This document shows, one piece after another, positions 28,401-35,562 of a stretch of 39,489 nucleotides of DNA. This DNA comes from Pseudonocardia sp. (GTDB lineage: Bacteria > Actinomycetota > Actinomycetes > Mycobacteriales > Pseudonocardiaceae): the NCBI RefSeq assembly GCF_025465255.1, contig NZ_JAODNI010000041.1:1-39489 (forward strand), read 5' to 3'. A program made the translations under genes and the position numbers. The notes under the pieces were generated by a model, which saw nothing but the letters and a program-made list of their open reading frames with translations, did no database searches and had not been told where the DNA came from. Positions within the stretch are counted from its first letter, which is position 1. Each line of letters starts with the position of its first letter.

Positions 28401-28874
28401 CTCCGGGCCGCGGGCGAGCAGGAGCAGATGACTGCCCTCCGGATCCGGGACGCCGTTCTGCGGGGCGGACAGGCCCAGGCTCAGCTCCGCGCCGAAGACC
28501 GTGCGCATCCCCAGCTCCCGCGCGGCCTCGGCGAAGCGGACCACGCCGTACATGCCGTCGTGATCGGTGAGCGCGATCGACTCCAGGCCGAGGCGGTGGG
28601 CCTGCTCGACCAGCTCCTCCGGATGGCTCGCGCCGTCGAGGAAGCTGAAGTTGGAGTGGCAGTGCAGCTCCGCGTACGGGACGACCGGTTCGGTCCGGGG
28701 CTCCGCGGGAGGGCGCTCGTAGGGCGCGCGCTTACGCGACCAGGCGGGGCTGTCCCCGCCGTCCGCCTCCGGGCCGCCGGTGAGGCTCGAGCCCGTGCGC
28801 CCGGACCCGTCCGACCGTCCCGCCAGCGCCGCCTCGAACTCGCTCCACGGTACGTCCGGGTTGTTCCATCCCAT
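25488..28874 (-). CDS. dnaE2: Error-prone DNA polymerase DnaE2
   Basis: The product of 1128 residues is a C-family polymerase of the DnaE2 (ImuC) type, the catalytic part of the actinobacterial translesion mutasome. The N-terminal PHP domain is visible (YAELHCHSNFSFLDGASHPE, ALTDHDGMYG). The palm has the catalytic motif GYPDIDLDIESGRR. Helix-hairpin-helix and OB-fold regions occupy the C terminus (VLVGGLVTHRQRPATARG, FLNLEDESGMLNV). ATG 28874 (MGWNNPDVPWSEF) is preferred to ATG 28886 because TATGGT (28882-28887) could be a -10 box seven bases before it, giving a leaderless message. A perfect LexA box at 28889-28904 indicates SOS induction. The thioredoxin gene ends directly upstream. Confidence 0.95.
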   Translation of the reverse strand: MGWNNPDVPWSEFEAALAGRSDGSGRTGSSLTGGPEADGGDSPAWSRKRAPYERPPAEPRTEPVVPYAELHCHSNFSFLDGASHPEELVEQAHRLGLESIALTDHDGMYGVVRFAEAARELGMRTVFGAELSLGLSAPQNGVPDPEGSHLLLLARGPEGYGALCRTISTAQLRGAEKGRPVYDPGEVVADTAGKVVALTGGRKGTVRQALRAGGPEAAARAIAELVERFGRDGVVVELTHQGLPEDTERNDVLAALAARAGLPTIATTGAHYASPEQYPLATALAAVRARRSLDEADAWLPPAGTAHLRSGAAMAARFEARHPGAVARAAELGRALSFELELVAPDLPPFDVPPGEDEASWLTALTWQGVARRYGSHAENRRAVEMVEHELEIIKAKKFPGYFLIVADIVEFCRRSGILCQGRGSAANSAVCYALGITNVDAVRHELLFERFLSPDRDGYPDIDLDIESGRREEAIQYVYQRYARTHAAQVANVITYRPRSAVRDMAKALGFSPGQQDAWSKRIERWQGLDGGNAPEGLPPTVLGLADQLLGFPRHLGIHSGGMVICDRPVSEVVPVEWARMADRTVVQWDKDDCAAAGLVKFDLLGLGMLTALHLMMDLVESFHGVHVELHELGESDERVYEMLQRADSVGVFQVESRAQMATLPRLKPREFYDLVVEVALIRPGPIQGGSVHPYIRRRNGVDEWEHDHPLLENALQKTLGVPLFQEQMMQIAVDVAGFSPSDADELRRAMGSKRSEEKMEALRGRFYEGMAANGITGELAETIFTKMLAFANFGFPESHSISFAALVYYSSWFKLYYPAAFCAALLNSQPMGFYSPQSLVADARGHGVRCHRPDVNRGAAAAILEPDPASLAGTAIRLGLRDVRAVGTELAEEIEAERDRGGPYRDLADLARRVRLTGRQAEALATAGAFGCFGIERRSALWAAGVVAAVRPEHLPGSAVGLDAPVLPGMTEVELTVADVWATGVSPDSHPMQHLRERLDGLGAIRVDRLDAVGRAAGAGERRDLADPFDPDRPPPRVLVGGLVTHRQRPATARGVTFLNLEDESGMLNVTCSEGLWARYRSVALGSAALLVRGRLERSPEGVLNLVADRLQRLPLAVAVKSRDFR

Positions 28875-28888
28875 ACGGCCGACCATAC

Positions 28889-28904
28889 TCGAACATTCGT
28901 TCGA
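28889..28904 (-). promoter_or_regulatory. Perfect LexA (SOS) box of dnaE2
   Basis: TCGAACGAATGTTCGA on the minus strand is an exact TCGAAC-N4-GTTCGA palindrome, the actinobacterial LexA operator consensus. It occupies all but two bases of the gap between the thioredoxin stop (28905) and the first possible dnaE2 ATG (28886). LexA bound here should block the dnaE2 promoter and possibly read-through from the upstream pair. Confidence 0.9.
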
Positions 28905-29249
28905 TCACGGCCGGGACGCCGAGTTGTCCACGGGCAGGTACGGCTCGATCGCCTCCAGCACCGCCCGCTTCGGCCGCGCGCCCACGATCCGGGTGACCAC
29001 CCGGCCGTCGACGTACAGGCTCAGCGTCGGCATGCCCAGGACCCCGGCGGCCGCGGCGGTCCGCGGGCTCACGTCGACGTCGAGGGAGACGACGTCGAGC
29101 TCCCCCGCCCGTTCGGCCGCGATCTCGGCCAGCACGGGCTCGATCATGCGGCAGGGCGGGCACCAGGTGGCCGTGAAGTCCACGAGCACCGGGCGGGACG
29201 CGCGGAGGACCCGCTCGTCGAACAGGGCGTCGGTGACGGGCTCGATCAC
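28905..29249 (-). CDS. Thioredoxin
   Basis: The 114-residue thioredoxin has the active site TATWCPPCRMIEPVL (WCPPC, rather than the usual WCGPC), LDVDVSPRTAAAAGVLGMPTL with the cis-Pro, and YVDGRVVTRIVGARPK. It is cytoplasmic: no signal peptide is present. GTG 29249 overlaps the MerR-type regulator stop by 4 nt, so the pair forms an operon. WCPPC thioredoxins tend to have altered redox potential, which would make it a specialised rather than the main thioredoxin; that is inference. Confidence 0.9.
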   Translation of the reverse strand: MIEPVTDALFDERVLRASRPVLVDFTATWCPPCRMIEPVLAEIAAERAGELDVVSLDVDVSPRTAAAAGVLGMPTLSLYVDGRVVTRIVGARPKRAVLEAIEPYLPVDNSASRP

Positions 29250-29659
29250 GAGGACTCCTCGGGGGCCGGGGCGGACGGGGTCAGCGCGCAGCGCGGGACG
29301 GGTGGTCGTTGCAGGAGGGCGACCGCGAGCTGCGCCTCCAGCTCGGCTCGGATCTCGGTGAGCCGGACCAGCGACGCGTCGACCTCGGTGAGCTTGCGCC
29401 GGTAGACCGCGATCGAGTCCGGACAGCTCCCGCCGCTGGGGTGGCCGTCCCGCAGGCACTCGACGAACGGGCGCGTCTCCTCCAGGGAGAGCCCCAGCCC
29501 GACGAGCGTGCGGATCTCGGCGACGGCCCGCAGGTCCGCGTCGTCGTAGGAGCGGTAGCCGTTCGCCGCCCGCCCCGCGGGCAGCAGGCCCAGCTCCTCG
29601 TAGTGCCGCAGGGTCCGGGGACTCACCCCGGCCCGCTCGCCCAGCTCACCGATCCGCAT
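29246..29659 (-). CDS. MerR-family regulator paired with thioredoxin
   Basis: The 137-residue regulator begins with a MerR winged helix (MRIGELGERAGVSPRTLRHY, GLLPAGRAANGYRSYDDADL), followed by a dimerisation coiled coil (residues about 85-115). Cysteines lie at 68, 79 and 124; Cys68 and Cys79 flank a His/Gly-rich loop (DGHPSGGS) at the place where many MerR proteins bind metal or sense redox state. GAGGTCAC precedes ATG 29659, which decides the start over a longer open frame. It is translationally coupled to thioredoxin, so redox sensing is a reasonable guess. A weak CCTT...AAGG dyad lies around 29692-29715 upstream. Confidence 0.88.
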   Translation of the reverse strand: MRIGELGERAGVSPRTLRHYEELGLLPAGRAANGYRSYDDADLRAVAEIRTLVGLGLSLEETRPFVECLRDGHPSGGSCPDSIAVYRRKLTEVDASLVRLTEIRAELEAQLAVALLQRPPVPRCALTPSAPAPEESS

Positions 29660-29808
29660 GTGACCTCCTCGCCTTCGGGCGACGCTAGACCTTGCCGCCG
29701 ACGTGAAGGCCAGACCTGATTTTCGGGGCTGCGGATCCGGCGGAAGGACGAGACGATGGATGTCCGCCATCCGGGCCGGGACGCCACGATCGGAGGGAGC
29801 AGCGCGCC

Positions 29809-30831
29809 ATGGACCACGCTCCGTGTCCTCGGTCCGGGCGATGCCGGCCGACCGGGCGGGCCCTGCGCGGCACGGTGGCCGCGCTCGCGGCCGGGATCGC
29901 CGTCGCCTGTTCGGCGGCCGCCCCGGTCGCGCCGCCGGCGCCGGACCCGCCCGCCGTCGACCAGCTCGTCGCGCGGACGACCGGCGATGGGGCCTACACC
30001 CATCTCCAGGCGCTCGCCGGGATCACGCAGGCCAACGGCGGGAACCGCGCCACCGGCCCGGCGTACGACGCGAGCGTCGACCACGTCGCGGCCGTGCTCC
30101 GGGACGCCGGCTTCGACGTCAGCACGCCCACGTTCGTCCTCGAGCGGGACGGCCGGCGGGGCGAGTACCGCAACGTGGTCGCGCAGACCCGCACCGGCGA
30201 TCCCCGCAGGGCCGTCATGGCCGGCGCGCACCTGGACTCCGTGCGCCGGGGCCTCGGCATGGACGACAACGGCACCGGCGTCGCGAGCCTCCTGGAGATC
30301 GCGACGCGGATGGGCGGCTCGCCGCCGGTGACCCGTGCCGTCCGGTTCGGGTTCTGGGGCGCCGAGGAGATCGACTACGAGGGTTCCCGCGATTACGTGG
30401 ACTCGCTGTCCGGCAACGAGTCGCCCGTCTTCTACCTCAACCTCGACATGGTCGGCGCCCCGAACGCGGGCTACTTCGTGCAGGGGGCGAGCGGCGGACC
30501 GGACGGCTCCGCGACTGTCGCGGCCGACCTGACCAGGCGGTTCGTCGCTCTCGGCGTGACACCGGATCCGATGGACCTGGACGGGAGCTCGGACTACGAC
30601 CCGTTCGTGAACGCCGGCATCCCCTCGGCCGGGCTGCTGGCGGGCGACTCGGAGCACAAGTCCGCGGACCAGGCCAGAAGGTGGGGTGGTGAGCAGGGCG
30701 AGGTGTTCGACCGCTGCTACCACTCGGCCTGCGACGACCTGACGAACGTCGATCGCCTCGCGCTGGACCGCTTCACCGACGTCGCGGCGGGGACGCTGGC
30801 GTACTTCGCGTCCACCGGGGACCTGCCCTGA
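29809..30831 (+). CDS. M28-family metallopeptidase, secreted, short form
   Basis: The 340-residue zinc aminopeptidase-type protein keeps the whole M28 metal set: AHLDSV (His, Asp), DDNGTG (bridging Asp), WGAEE (catalytic Glu and metal Glu), YLNLDMVG (Asp) and CYHSACDD (His). A signal sequence (GTVAALAAGIAVACSAAAP) has a weak lipobox AVAC and is followed by a Pro-rich linker. No protease-associated (PA) domain is present, in contrast to the paralogue downstream. It may be a single-gene unit; the next gene is separated by 338 bases with two hairpins. Substrate is unknown. Confidence 0.9.
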   Translation: MDHAPCPRSGRCRPTGRALRGTVAALAAGIAVACSAAAPVAPPAPDPPAVDQLVARTTGDGAYTHLQALAGITQANGGNRATGPAYDASVDHVAAVLRDAGFDVSTPTFVLERDGRRGEYRNVVAQTRTGDPRRAVMAGAHLDSVRRGLGMDDNGTGVASLLEIATRMGGSPPVTRAVRFGFWGAEEIDYEGSRDYVDSLSGNESPVFYLNLDMVGAPNAGYFVQGASGGPDGSATVAADLTRRFVALGVTPDPMDLDGSSDYDPFVNAGIPSAGLLAGDSEHKSADQARRWGGEQGEVFDRCYHSACDDLTNVDRLALDRFTDVAAGTLAYFASTGDLP

Positions 30832-30858
30832 GACGAGGACGGGCCTGATCACGGAAGT

Positions 30859-30911
30859 GCCCGTGCGACGCCGGCCGGGCGCTCCCCAGTGCCGATCGGC
30901 GTCGCACGGGC
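30859..30911 (+). terminator. First of two tandem hairpins after the short M28 gene
   Basis: Arms 30859-30872 and 30898-30911 match perfectly over 14 bp; the inner part also folds. It starts 28 bases after the stop of the short M28 gene. The remaining 338-bp gap holds one more hairpin (30922-30961) and, further on, only promoter-type sequence for the next gene; I see no CDS in it. Confidence 0.55.
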
Positions 30912-30921
30912 TGAACCGGGC

Positions 30922-30961
30922 GTGACGGGCCGGGGGCTCCCCAGCGGCCGGTTCCCGTCAC
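30922..30961 (+). terminator. Second tandem hairpin between the two M28 genes
   Basis: GTGACGGG (30922-30929) pairs with CCCGTCAC (30954-30961), and the stem extends inward through CCGG. The top of this and the preceding hairpin share the bases GCTCCCCAG, which suggests one arose from the other by duplication. No T-tract follows. Confidence 0.5.
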
Positions 30962-31169
30962 TCTCGGAGGTTTCACTCCCCTGCGCTGTGAGATCAGTTC
31001 ACCGCCTCCACCTGTGACGTACCTGTGAGACGCCCGTGCGTAGGCCATGGTTTCCCGTGCCACCCGTTCGGGTGTGCCCGCTCCGGGGGCGTGGCGCCCG
31101 GACGTGGCGGACACTGATCCCATCATCCGAGCCGGCACGGCGCCGAACGGAACGGACCTCGGGAGCGCG

Positions 31170-32591
31170 ATGCACCACCGGCCGACCCTCTCCGGAGCCG
31201 CCACCCTGGTCACGGCCCTGACCTGCGCGGTCGTGCTGGTCGCGTGCGGGGGTTCGGCCCCACCGGAGCCGGACCAGGCATTGCCCGCCGCCCTGGTCTC
31301 CCAGGCGTCCGGCGACGGCGCGTACTCCCACCTGGAGGAGCTGCAGCGGATCGCGGACGCGAACGGCGGGAACCGGGCCGTCGGCACTCCGGGGTACGAC
31401 GCGAGCGTCGAGTACGTCGCCGGGAAGCTGCGCGACGCCGGGTACGACGTCGAGACGCCCTCCTTCGACGCCGCGACGTTCGCGGTGCAGACCCAGACCC
31501 TGACGGTCGACGGCGCTCCGGTCGAGGCCACCGCCCTCAGCTTCTCGCCTTCGACGCCGGGGCCCCTCACCGCACCGCTCGCGGTGATCGCGCAGGACGA
31601 CACCTCGGGCTGCGAGGCGAGCGACTTCGCCGGGATCCCGGCCGGGGCGATCGCGGTGGCCCGCCGCGGGACCTGCCCGTTCGGGGTGAAGTCCCAGCTC
31701 GCGGGCGCGGCCGGGGCGGCCGCCGTGGTCGTGGTGAACACCGAGGACGGCCCGCTCAACGGCACGCTCGGGGAGACGACGGGGACCGTCCCGAGCGCGG
31801 GGGTCAGCAGGTCGGTGGGTGCCGGGCTGGCCGGGAAGAACGGCGCGCAGGCCGTGCTGACCCTGGCGACGAGGACCGAGCGGAAGACGACCCGCAACGT
31901 GATCGCCCAGACCCGCACCGGCGACACCGGGAACGTGATCATGGCCGGTGCGCATCTCGACTCGGTGCCGGAGGGGCCCGGGATCAACGACAACGGCACC
32001 GGCAGCGCGGGGCTGCTGGAGGTCGCGACCCGGCTCGGCGGCTCCCCGGCCACCAGGAACGCGGTGCGTTTCGCGTGGTGGAGCGCGGAGGAAGCGGGCC
32101 TGCTGGGCTCCACCGCGTACGTCCGGGCCCTGCCCGCGGAACAACGTCCGACGATCGCGCTCTACCTGAACCTGGACATGATCGGCTCGCCGAACCCGGG
32201 CTACCTGGTCTACGACGGCGACGGCTCGGACAAGCAGGGAGCGGGCCCCGGGCCGCAGGGCTCAGCGACGGCCGAGCAGGTGCTCGCGGACCAGCTCCGC
32301 ACCACCGGGGTGACGCCGGCGGGCACGGACTTCGACGGGCGCTCGGACTACGGGCCGTTCATCGAGGCGGGCATCCCCGCCGGCGGTCTGTTCACCGGAG
32401 CGGAGGAGGTCAAGACGCCGGAGCAGGCGGCCCGGTGGGGTGGCGAGGGCGGCAAGCCCTACGACTCCTGCTACCACCAGGCCTGCGACACCCTGGCGAA
32501 CGTGGACCGGACCGCGCTGGACCGCAACGTCGACGCGCTGGCCGGGGCGGTCGGCCGGTTCGCGCTCTCCCTCGACGGGATGCGCCCCTGA
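31170..32591 (+). CDS. M28-family aminopeptidase with PA domain, lipoprotein
   Basis: The 473-residue protein has a signal peptide with a good lipobox (VVLVACGG, Cys near residue 24). An N-terminal M28 segment (DGAYSHLEELQRIADANGGN) follows, then an inserted PA domain (AVARRGTCPFGVKSQLAGAA through PSAGVSRSVGAGL). The catalytic region has AHLDSV, INDNGTG, WSAEEAG, YLNLDMIG and CYHQACDT, a complete di-zinc set. It resembles secreted actinobacterial leucine-type aminopeptidases. ATG 31170 has GGGAG upstream; an earlier ATG at 31047 gives no signal peptide. It is a tandem paralogue of the gene at 29809 and converges on imuB. Confidence 0.92.
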   Translation: MHHRPTLSGAATLVTALTCAVVLVACGGSAPPEPDQALPAALVSQASGDGAYSHLEELQRIADANGGNRAVGTPGYDASVEYVAGKLRDAGYDVETPSFDAATFAVQTQTLTVDGAPVEATALSFSPSTPGPLTAPLAVIAQDDTSGCEASDFAGIPAGAIAVARRGTCPFGVKSQLAGAAGAAAVVVVNTEDGPLNGTLGETTGTVPSAGVSRSVGAGLAGKNGAQAVLTLATRTERKTTRNVIAQTRTGDTGNVIMAGAHLDSVPEGPGINDNGTGSAGLLEVATRLGGSPATRNAVRFAWWSAEEAGLLGSTAYVRALPAEQRPTIALYLNLDMIGSPNPGYLVYDGDGSDKQGAGPGPQGSATAEQVLADQLRTTGVTPAGTDFDGRSDYGPFIEAGIPAGGLFTGAEEVKTPEQAARWGGEGGKPYDSCYHQACDTLANVDRTALDRNVDALAGAVGRFALSLDGMRP

Positions 32592-32595
32592 GCGG

Positions 32596-32635
32596 GGAGC
32601 ACCGAGCCGGAGCATCGAGTCGGGAGCACCGGGCC
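32596..32635. repeat. Three imperfect 13-bp repeats between M28 gene and imuB
   Basis: GGAGCACCGAGCC, GGAGCATCGAGTC and GGAGCACCGGGCC follow one another at 32596, 32609 and 32623, filling most of the 49-bp gap between the convergent genes. Slippage is the simplest origin; no hairpin terminator is seen here. Confidence 0.6.
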
Positions 32636-32640
32636 GGGGC

Positions 32641-34662
32641 TCAGTCGTAGATGCCGGTGACCCACCAGCGCCCCTCCCGATGGACGAGGAGCAGAGCGGC
32701 CCCGTCGGCGAGCACGACCTGGATCCGCACCTCGGTGTGCGCGCCGCCGGCCCACCAGCGCTGCTGCAACGGCCACGGCCCGGCCCACGCGCTCAGCTCG
32801 CGGCCCGGGTGACCCGCCAGGACGAGCAGGTGCGGCTCGGAGTCCAGCAGGTCCAGCGCCCGTAACCCGACCGGACGGCCGTCGACGCCCAGGAGCTCGA
32901 CGGGCAGGGGTTCCGGCGGGACGGTCGCGGGGGACGGCGCGGGGAGCCGGCCAGGCCAGGCGGGCACAGGGTCCTTCGCGGCCTTCGGGGTGCGGAGGGG
33001 CCGGGAGCGGGTGGGCCTACGGATGCTCGACGGCTGTGACGACTGTAGGGCCTCTGGTGGCTGCGGGGCCCCCGCCCGCTGCGGGGCCCCCGCCCGCTGC
33101 GGGGTCTCCGGTGGCTGCGGGGTCCCTACTCGCTGCGGAATCTCGGCTGGCTGCGGAATCTCGGCGGCCCGCGCGTTCCCGGCCCCGGCGGGCCTGTGAT
33201 CGTCGTCCGGGCGCACCGGGCCGCGACCGGCCGTTCCCGGCCGGTGGACGCGGGCGTCCGGCTCCGCCGCGGACGGGACGACCCGGAGCGGCCGGACCGG
33301 GACGCCCGGGTCGGCCCGCAGGTGTCCCCCCAGCCCGATCGGCTCCGGCGCGGGCGCGCCCGTCAGGTCCCCCGGCCCCGCACTCCCGCTGCCCGCCGCC
33401 CGGTCGTCCCCCCACGGGACGAGCCGCACCCGTTCCCCGGGGTCCCGGCCGCCGGTCAGGACCGCGGTGACCACCGCCTCCGGCCCGAGCAGCGCCTGCA
33501 CCCGGACGAGCGCCCGGCCCGCCCGCTCGTCGGACTCGCCGACCTCGCCCCACAGCCCCATCTGCAGCGCCCCGGCGGTGACGGTCTCCTCCGGGGTGAG
33601 CCGCAGCCGCACCACCGCGCCCGATCCGCCGCGGGTGAGCCACGAGTCCAGCTGCCACCGAACCCGGTCCACCGTGCCGGACGGGGTGAGCGGCTCCGCG
33701 CAGCGCCAGATCCGCAGCAGCTCCTCCCCGCTCTCCGTGCGCGCCCACACCCCGAGCCGCGTGCAGGACAGCGCATGCCCGGCCAGCGTGGTGTGCAGCC
33801 GTTCGGCCAGGGCACGGGCGGCGAACGCGGCGGCGTCCACCCGGTCCACGGGCGGGTCCAGCTCCAGCTCGACGGCCAGCTCCTCCGGCGGGCGGCGGCG
33901 GACCGGCGGGCGCGGGTCCAGCCCGCGGGCGAGGCGGTGGGCGAGCACCGCGTCCGCCCCGAACCGGGACGCGACGTCCGCCGGCGCCAGCCCGGCGAAC
34001 GCCCCGAGGCTGCGCAGCCCGAGCCGGCGCAGCAGGTCCACCAGCTCGGCGCGGTCCACGTCCGGCTCGCGGTCCAGCTCCTCGACCCCGAGCGGCGCCA
34101 GGAACTCCCGGCTGCGCCCGAGCTCCACCCCCAGGCCGCGCCGGGCCGCGAGGACCGCGGCGAACAGGCCGTCCGCGAACCCGGTCTGGCACTCGACCCC
34201 GGTGCGGGCGGCGACCTGGTCGATCAGCCGTTCCGCCGCCTCCCGCTCCCCACCGAACCAGCCGACGGGCCCTTTCGCGGGCAGCGCGAGCAGGCCCGGC
34301 CGGACGATCTCCACGCCGGGAGCCAGCTCCTCGACGGCGACGACGACGGGTTCGAACAGCCGGGCGTCCCGCTCCGGGTCCGAGGCGAGGACGGCCAGCT
34401 CGGGACACCGGGCCTGGGCGTCCCGCCTGCGCAGGCCCCGCCGCACCCCGTGCGCCCGCGCGGTGGCCGAGCACGCCAGCACCCGGTTTGCGTGGAGCAC
34501 CGCCGCGGGCCGGTGCGCCGGGACGTGCGCGCCCAGCGCGGCCGCGGTGACGGGCCAGTCCGGGGACCAGAGGGCGAGCACCCGCTCCGCGGCCCCGTCG
34601 ACCGAGGCCCCGTCCACCGGAGCACCGTCGACCGGGGCACCACGCTCGTCGCGCGGCCTCAT
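32641..34662 (-). CDS. imuB: ImuB, inactive Y-family polymerase-like mutasome hub
   Basis: The 673-residue ImuB resembles Y-family polymerases but lacks their catalytic acids: the opening reads RVLALWSPDWPV where active enzymes have a metal-binding Asp, and VRPGLLAL replaces the SxDE segment. HhH and little-finger regions follow. QMGLWG at about residues 367-372 matches the beta-clamp-binding motif known from mycobacterial ImuB. A Pro/Gln-rich linker with seven 6-residue repeats joins it to a C-terminal region (HLLVLAGHPGRELSAWAGPW, RWWVTGIYD) expected to hold ImuA' and DnaE2. ATG 34662 overlaps the imuA' stop by 4 nt. The longer frame upstream overlaps imuA' and is rejected. Confidence 0.92.
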   Translation of the reverse strand: MRPRDERGAPVDGAPVDGASVDGAAERVLALWSPDWPVTAAALGAHVPAHRPAAVLHANRVLACSATARAHGVRRGLRRRDAQARCPELAVLASDPERDARLFEPVVVAVEELAPGVEIVRPGLLALPAKGPVGWFGGEREAAERLIDQVAARTGVECQTGFADGLFAAVLAARRGLGVELGRSREFLAPLGVEELDREPDVDRAELVDLLRRLGLRSLGAFAGLAPADVASRFGADAVLAHRLARGLDPRPPVRRRPPEELAVELELDPPVDRVDAAAFAARALAERLHTTLAGHALSCTRLGVWARTESGEELLRIWRCAEPLTPSGTVDRVRWQLDSWLTRGGSGAVVRLRLTPEETVTAGALQMGLWGEVGESDERAGRALVRVQALLGPEAVVTAVLTGGRDPGERVRLVPWGDDRAAGSGSAGPGDLTGAPAPEPIGLGGHLRADPGVPVRPLRVVPSAAEPDARVHRPGTAGRGPVRPDDDHRPAGAGNARAAEIPQPAEIPQRVGTPQPPETPQRAGAPQRAGAPQPPEALQSSQPSSIRRPTRSRPLRTPKAAKDPVPAWPGRLPAPSPATVPPEPLPVELLGVDGRPVGLRALDLLDSEPHLLVLAGHPGRELSAWAGPWPLQQRWWAGGAHTEVRIQVVLADGAALLLVHREGRWWVTGIYD
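33037..33162 (-). repeat. Seven 18-bp tandem repeats within imuB
   Basis: Seven consecutive 18-bp units encode EIPQPA, EIPQRV, GTPQPP, ETPQRA, GAPQRA, GAPQPP and EALQSS, so Gln is fixed at position 4 and Pro at position 3 in all but one. The unit is a multiple of three and keeps the frame, so copy number can vary without frameshift. It sits in the linker before the partner-binding C terminus. Confidence 0.88.
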
Positions 34663-35426
34663 CCGACGGCCACCCGTGTGTCCTCGTGCCCCGGCGCGAC
34701 GGGTACTGGTACCGCGGCGGGCACGCCGATCGCGCCGTTCCTCCCCGGGAGCAGCACCTCCGCCCGGCGCCCCACTCCGGCGCCGCCCCGGCCACCGCTG
34801 CGCACGACGACCTGCCGGGAGCACAGCCGTCCCGCGCCCCGGCCCGCCCCGGACCAGCGGACTTCCGAGCAGCCCAGCTCGACGTCCGCGCCGGGCCAGG
34901 CCCCCAGCGCGAGCAGCACCGCACCCCGCTGCCGCGCCCGGGCCGCGAGCCGTTGCCGGTCCTGCCCCCGCAGGCCGGCCCGCTGCGCCCCCGCCACGAC
35001 GACGAGGTCCATCCCGTCCAGCAGCGCGAGCACGACCGCGACCAGGTCCCCACCCGGCCGCGGGACGAGCGCGAGCCGCTCGAGCCGGATCCCCGCCTCC
35101 GCCGCGGCCACCGCCCCGAGCCCGGGCACCCCGACGACGCCCGCCCACATCCCCTGGGCGGAGGCCTCCGTGAGCAGCCCGAACAGCAGCGACGTCGATC
35201 CCGTTCCGGACGCGACCGAGACCGACGAGCCCCGGCGCAGCCCATCCGCGGGCAGCAGCGGCCGCAGCGGCGCCGCCACGGGCAGCACGTCGCCGCCCGT
35301 GTCCTCTCCGGGACCGATCGGCGCGGGCCGCACCGCGTCCGAACGATCCGACCGGTCCTCCATCCTGCGGAGCAGCCCGCGTGCGAGCTCCAGCCTGCTC
35401 GTTGCGTCCCCCACGGCACCCTTCAC
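34659..35426 (-). CDS. imuA': ImuA', mutasome accessory protein
   Basis: The 255-residue protein occupies the imuA' position directly before imuB and has the diverged RecA-like pattern of that family: LRPLLPADGLRRGSSVSVAS where RecA has its Walker region (no intact GKT; GTGSTSLLFGLL instead), WAGVVGVPGLGAVAAAEAGI and LDGMDLVVVAGAQRAGL. It is needed with ImuB to let DnaE2 bypass lesions, by analogy to mycobacteria. The start is GTG 35426 with GGGAGG upstream. A perfect LexA box 49 bases upstream places it in the SOS regulon. Identification leans on context, because the sequence is divergent. Confidence 0.85.
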   Translation of the reverse strand: MKGAVGDATSRLELARGLLRRMEDRSDRSDAVRPAPIGPGEDTGGDVLPVAAPLRPLLPADGLRRGSSVSVASGTGSTSLLFGLLTEASAQGMWAGVVGVPGLGAVAAAEAGIRLERLALVPRPGGDLVAVVLALLDGMDLVVVAGAQRAGLRGQDRQRLAARARQRGAVLLALGAWPGADVELGCSEVRWSGAGRGAGRLCSRQVVVRSGGRGGAGVGRRAEVLLPGRNGAIGVPAAVPVPVAPGHEDTRVAVG

Positions 35427-35475
35427 CGGGACACCTACCTCCCGACCGGTTGCGTCGCGGGGAAGACGACGAGCA

Positions 35476-35491
35476 TCGAACGTGTGTTCGA
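35476..35491 (-). promoter_or_regulatory. Perfect LexA (SOS) box of imuA'-imuB
   Basis: TCGAACGTGTGTTCGA reads as TCGAAC-N4-GTTCGA, an exact actinobacterial LexA operator, 49 bases before the imuA' start. TAGGAT, a -10-like hexamer, abuts it at 35492-35497 on the minus strand. Together with the dnaE2 box it supports joint SOS control of the mutasome. Confidence 0.9.
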
Positions 35492-35562
35492 ATCCTAGCC
35501 GCCGAATGGGGCCTCTTCAACTCCTCGTCCGGGCGACGGCCGATCGGATCTTCCGCCGAATG

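Noticed and set aside
25533..29405. A 1290-codon plus-strand open frame antisense to dnaE2 and thioredoxin
   Set aside because: Its composition is dominated by Arg, Ala, Gly, Gln and Val with no recognisable domain, while the opposite strand encodes a full DnaE2.
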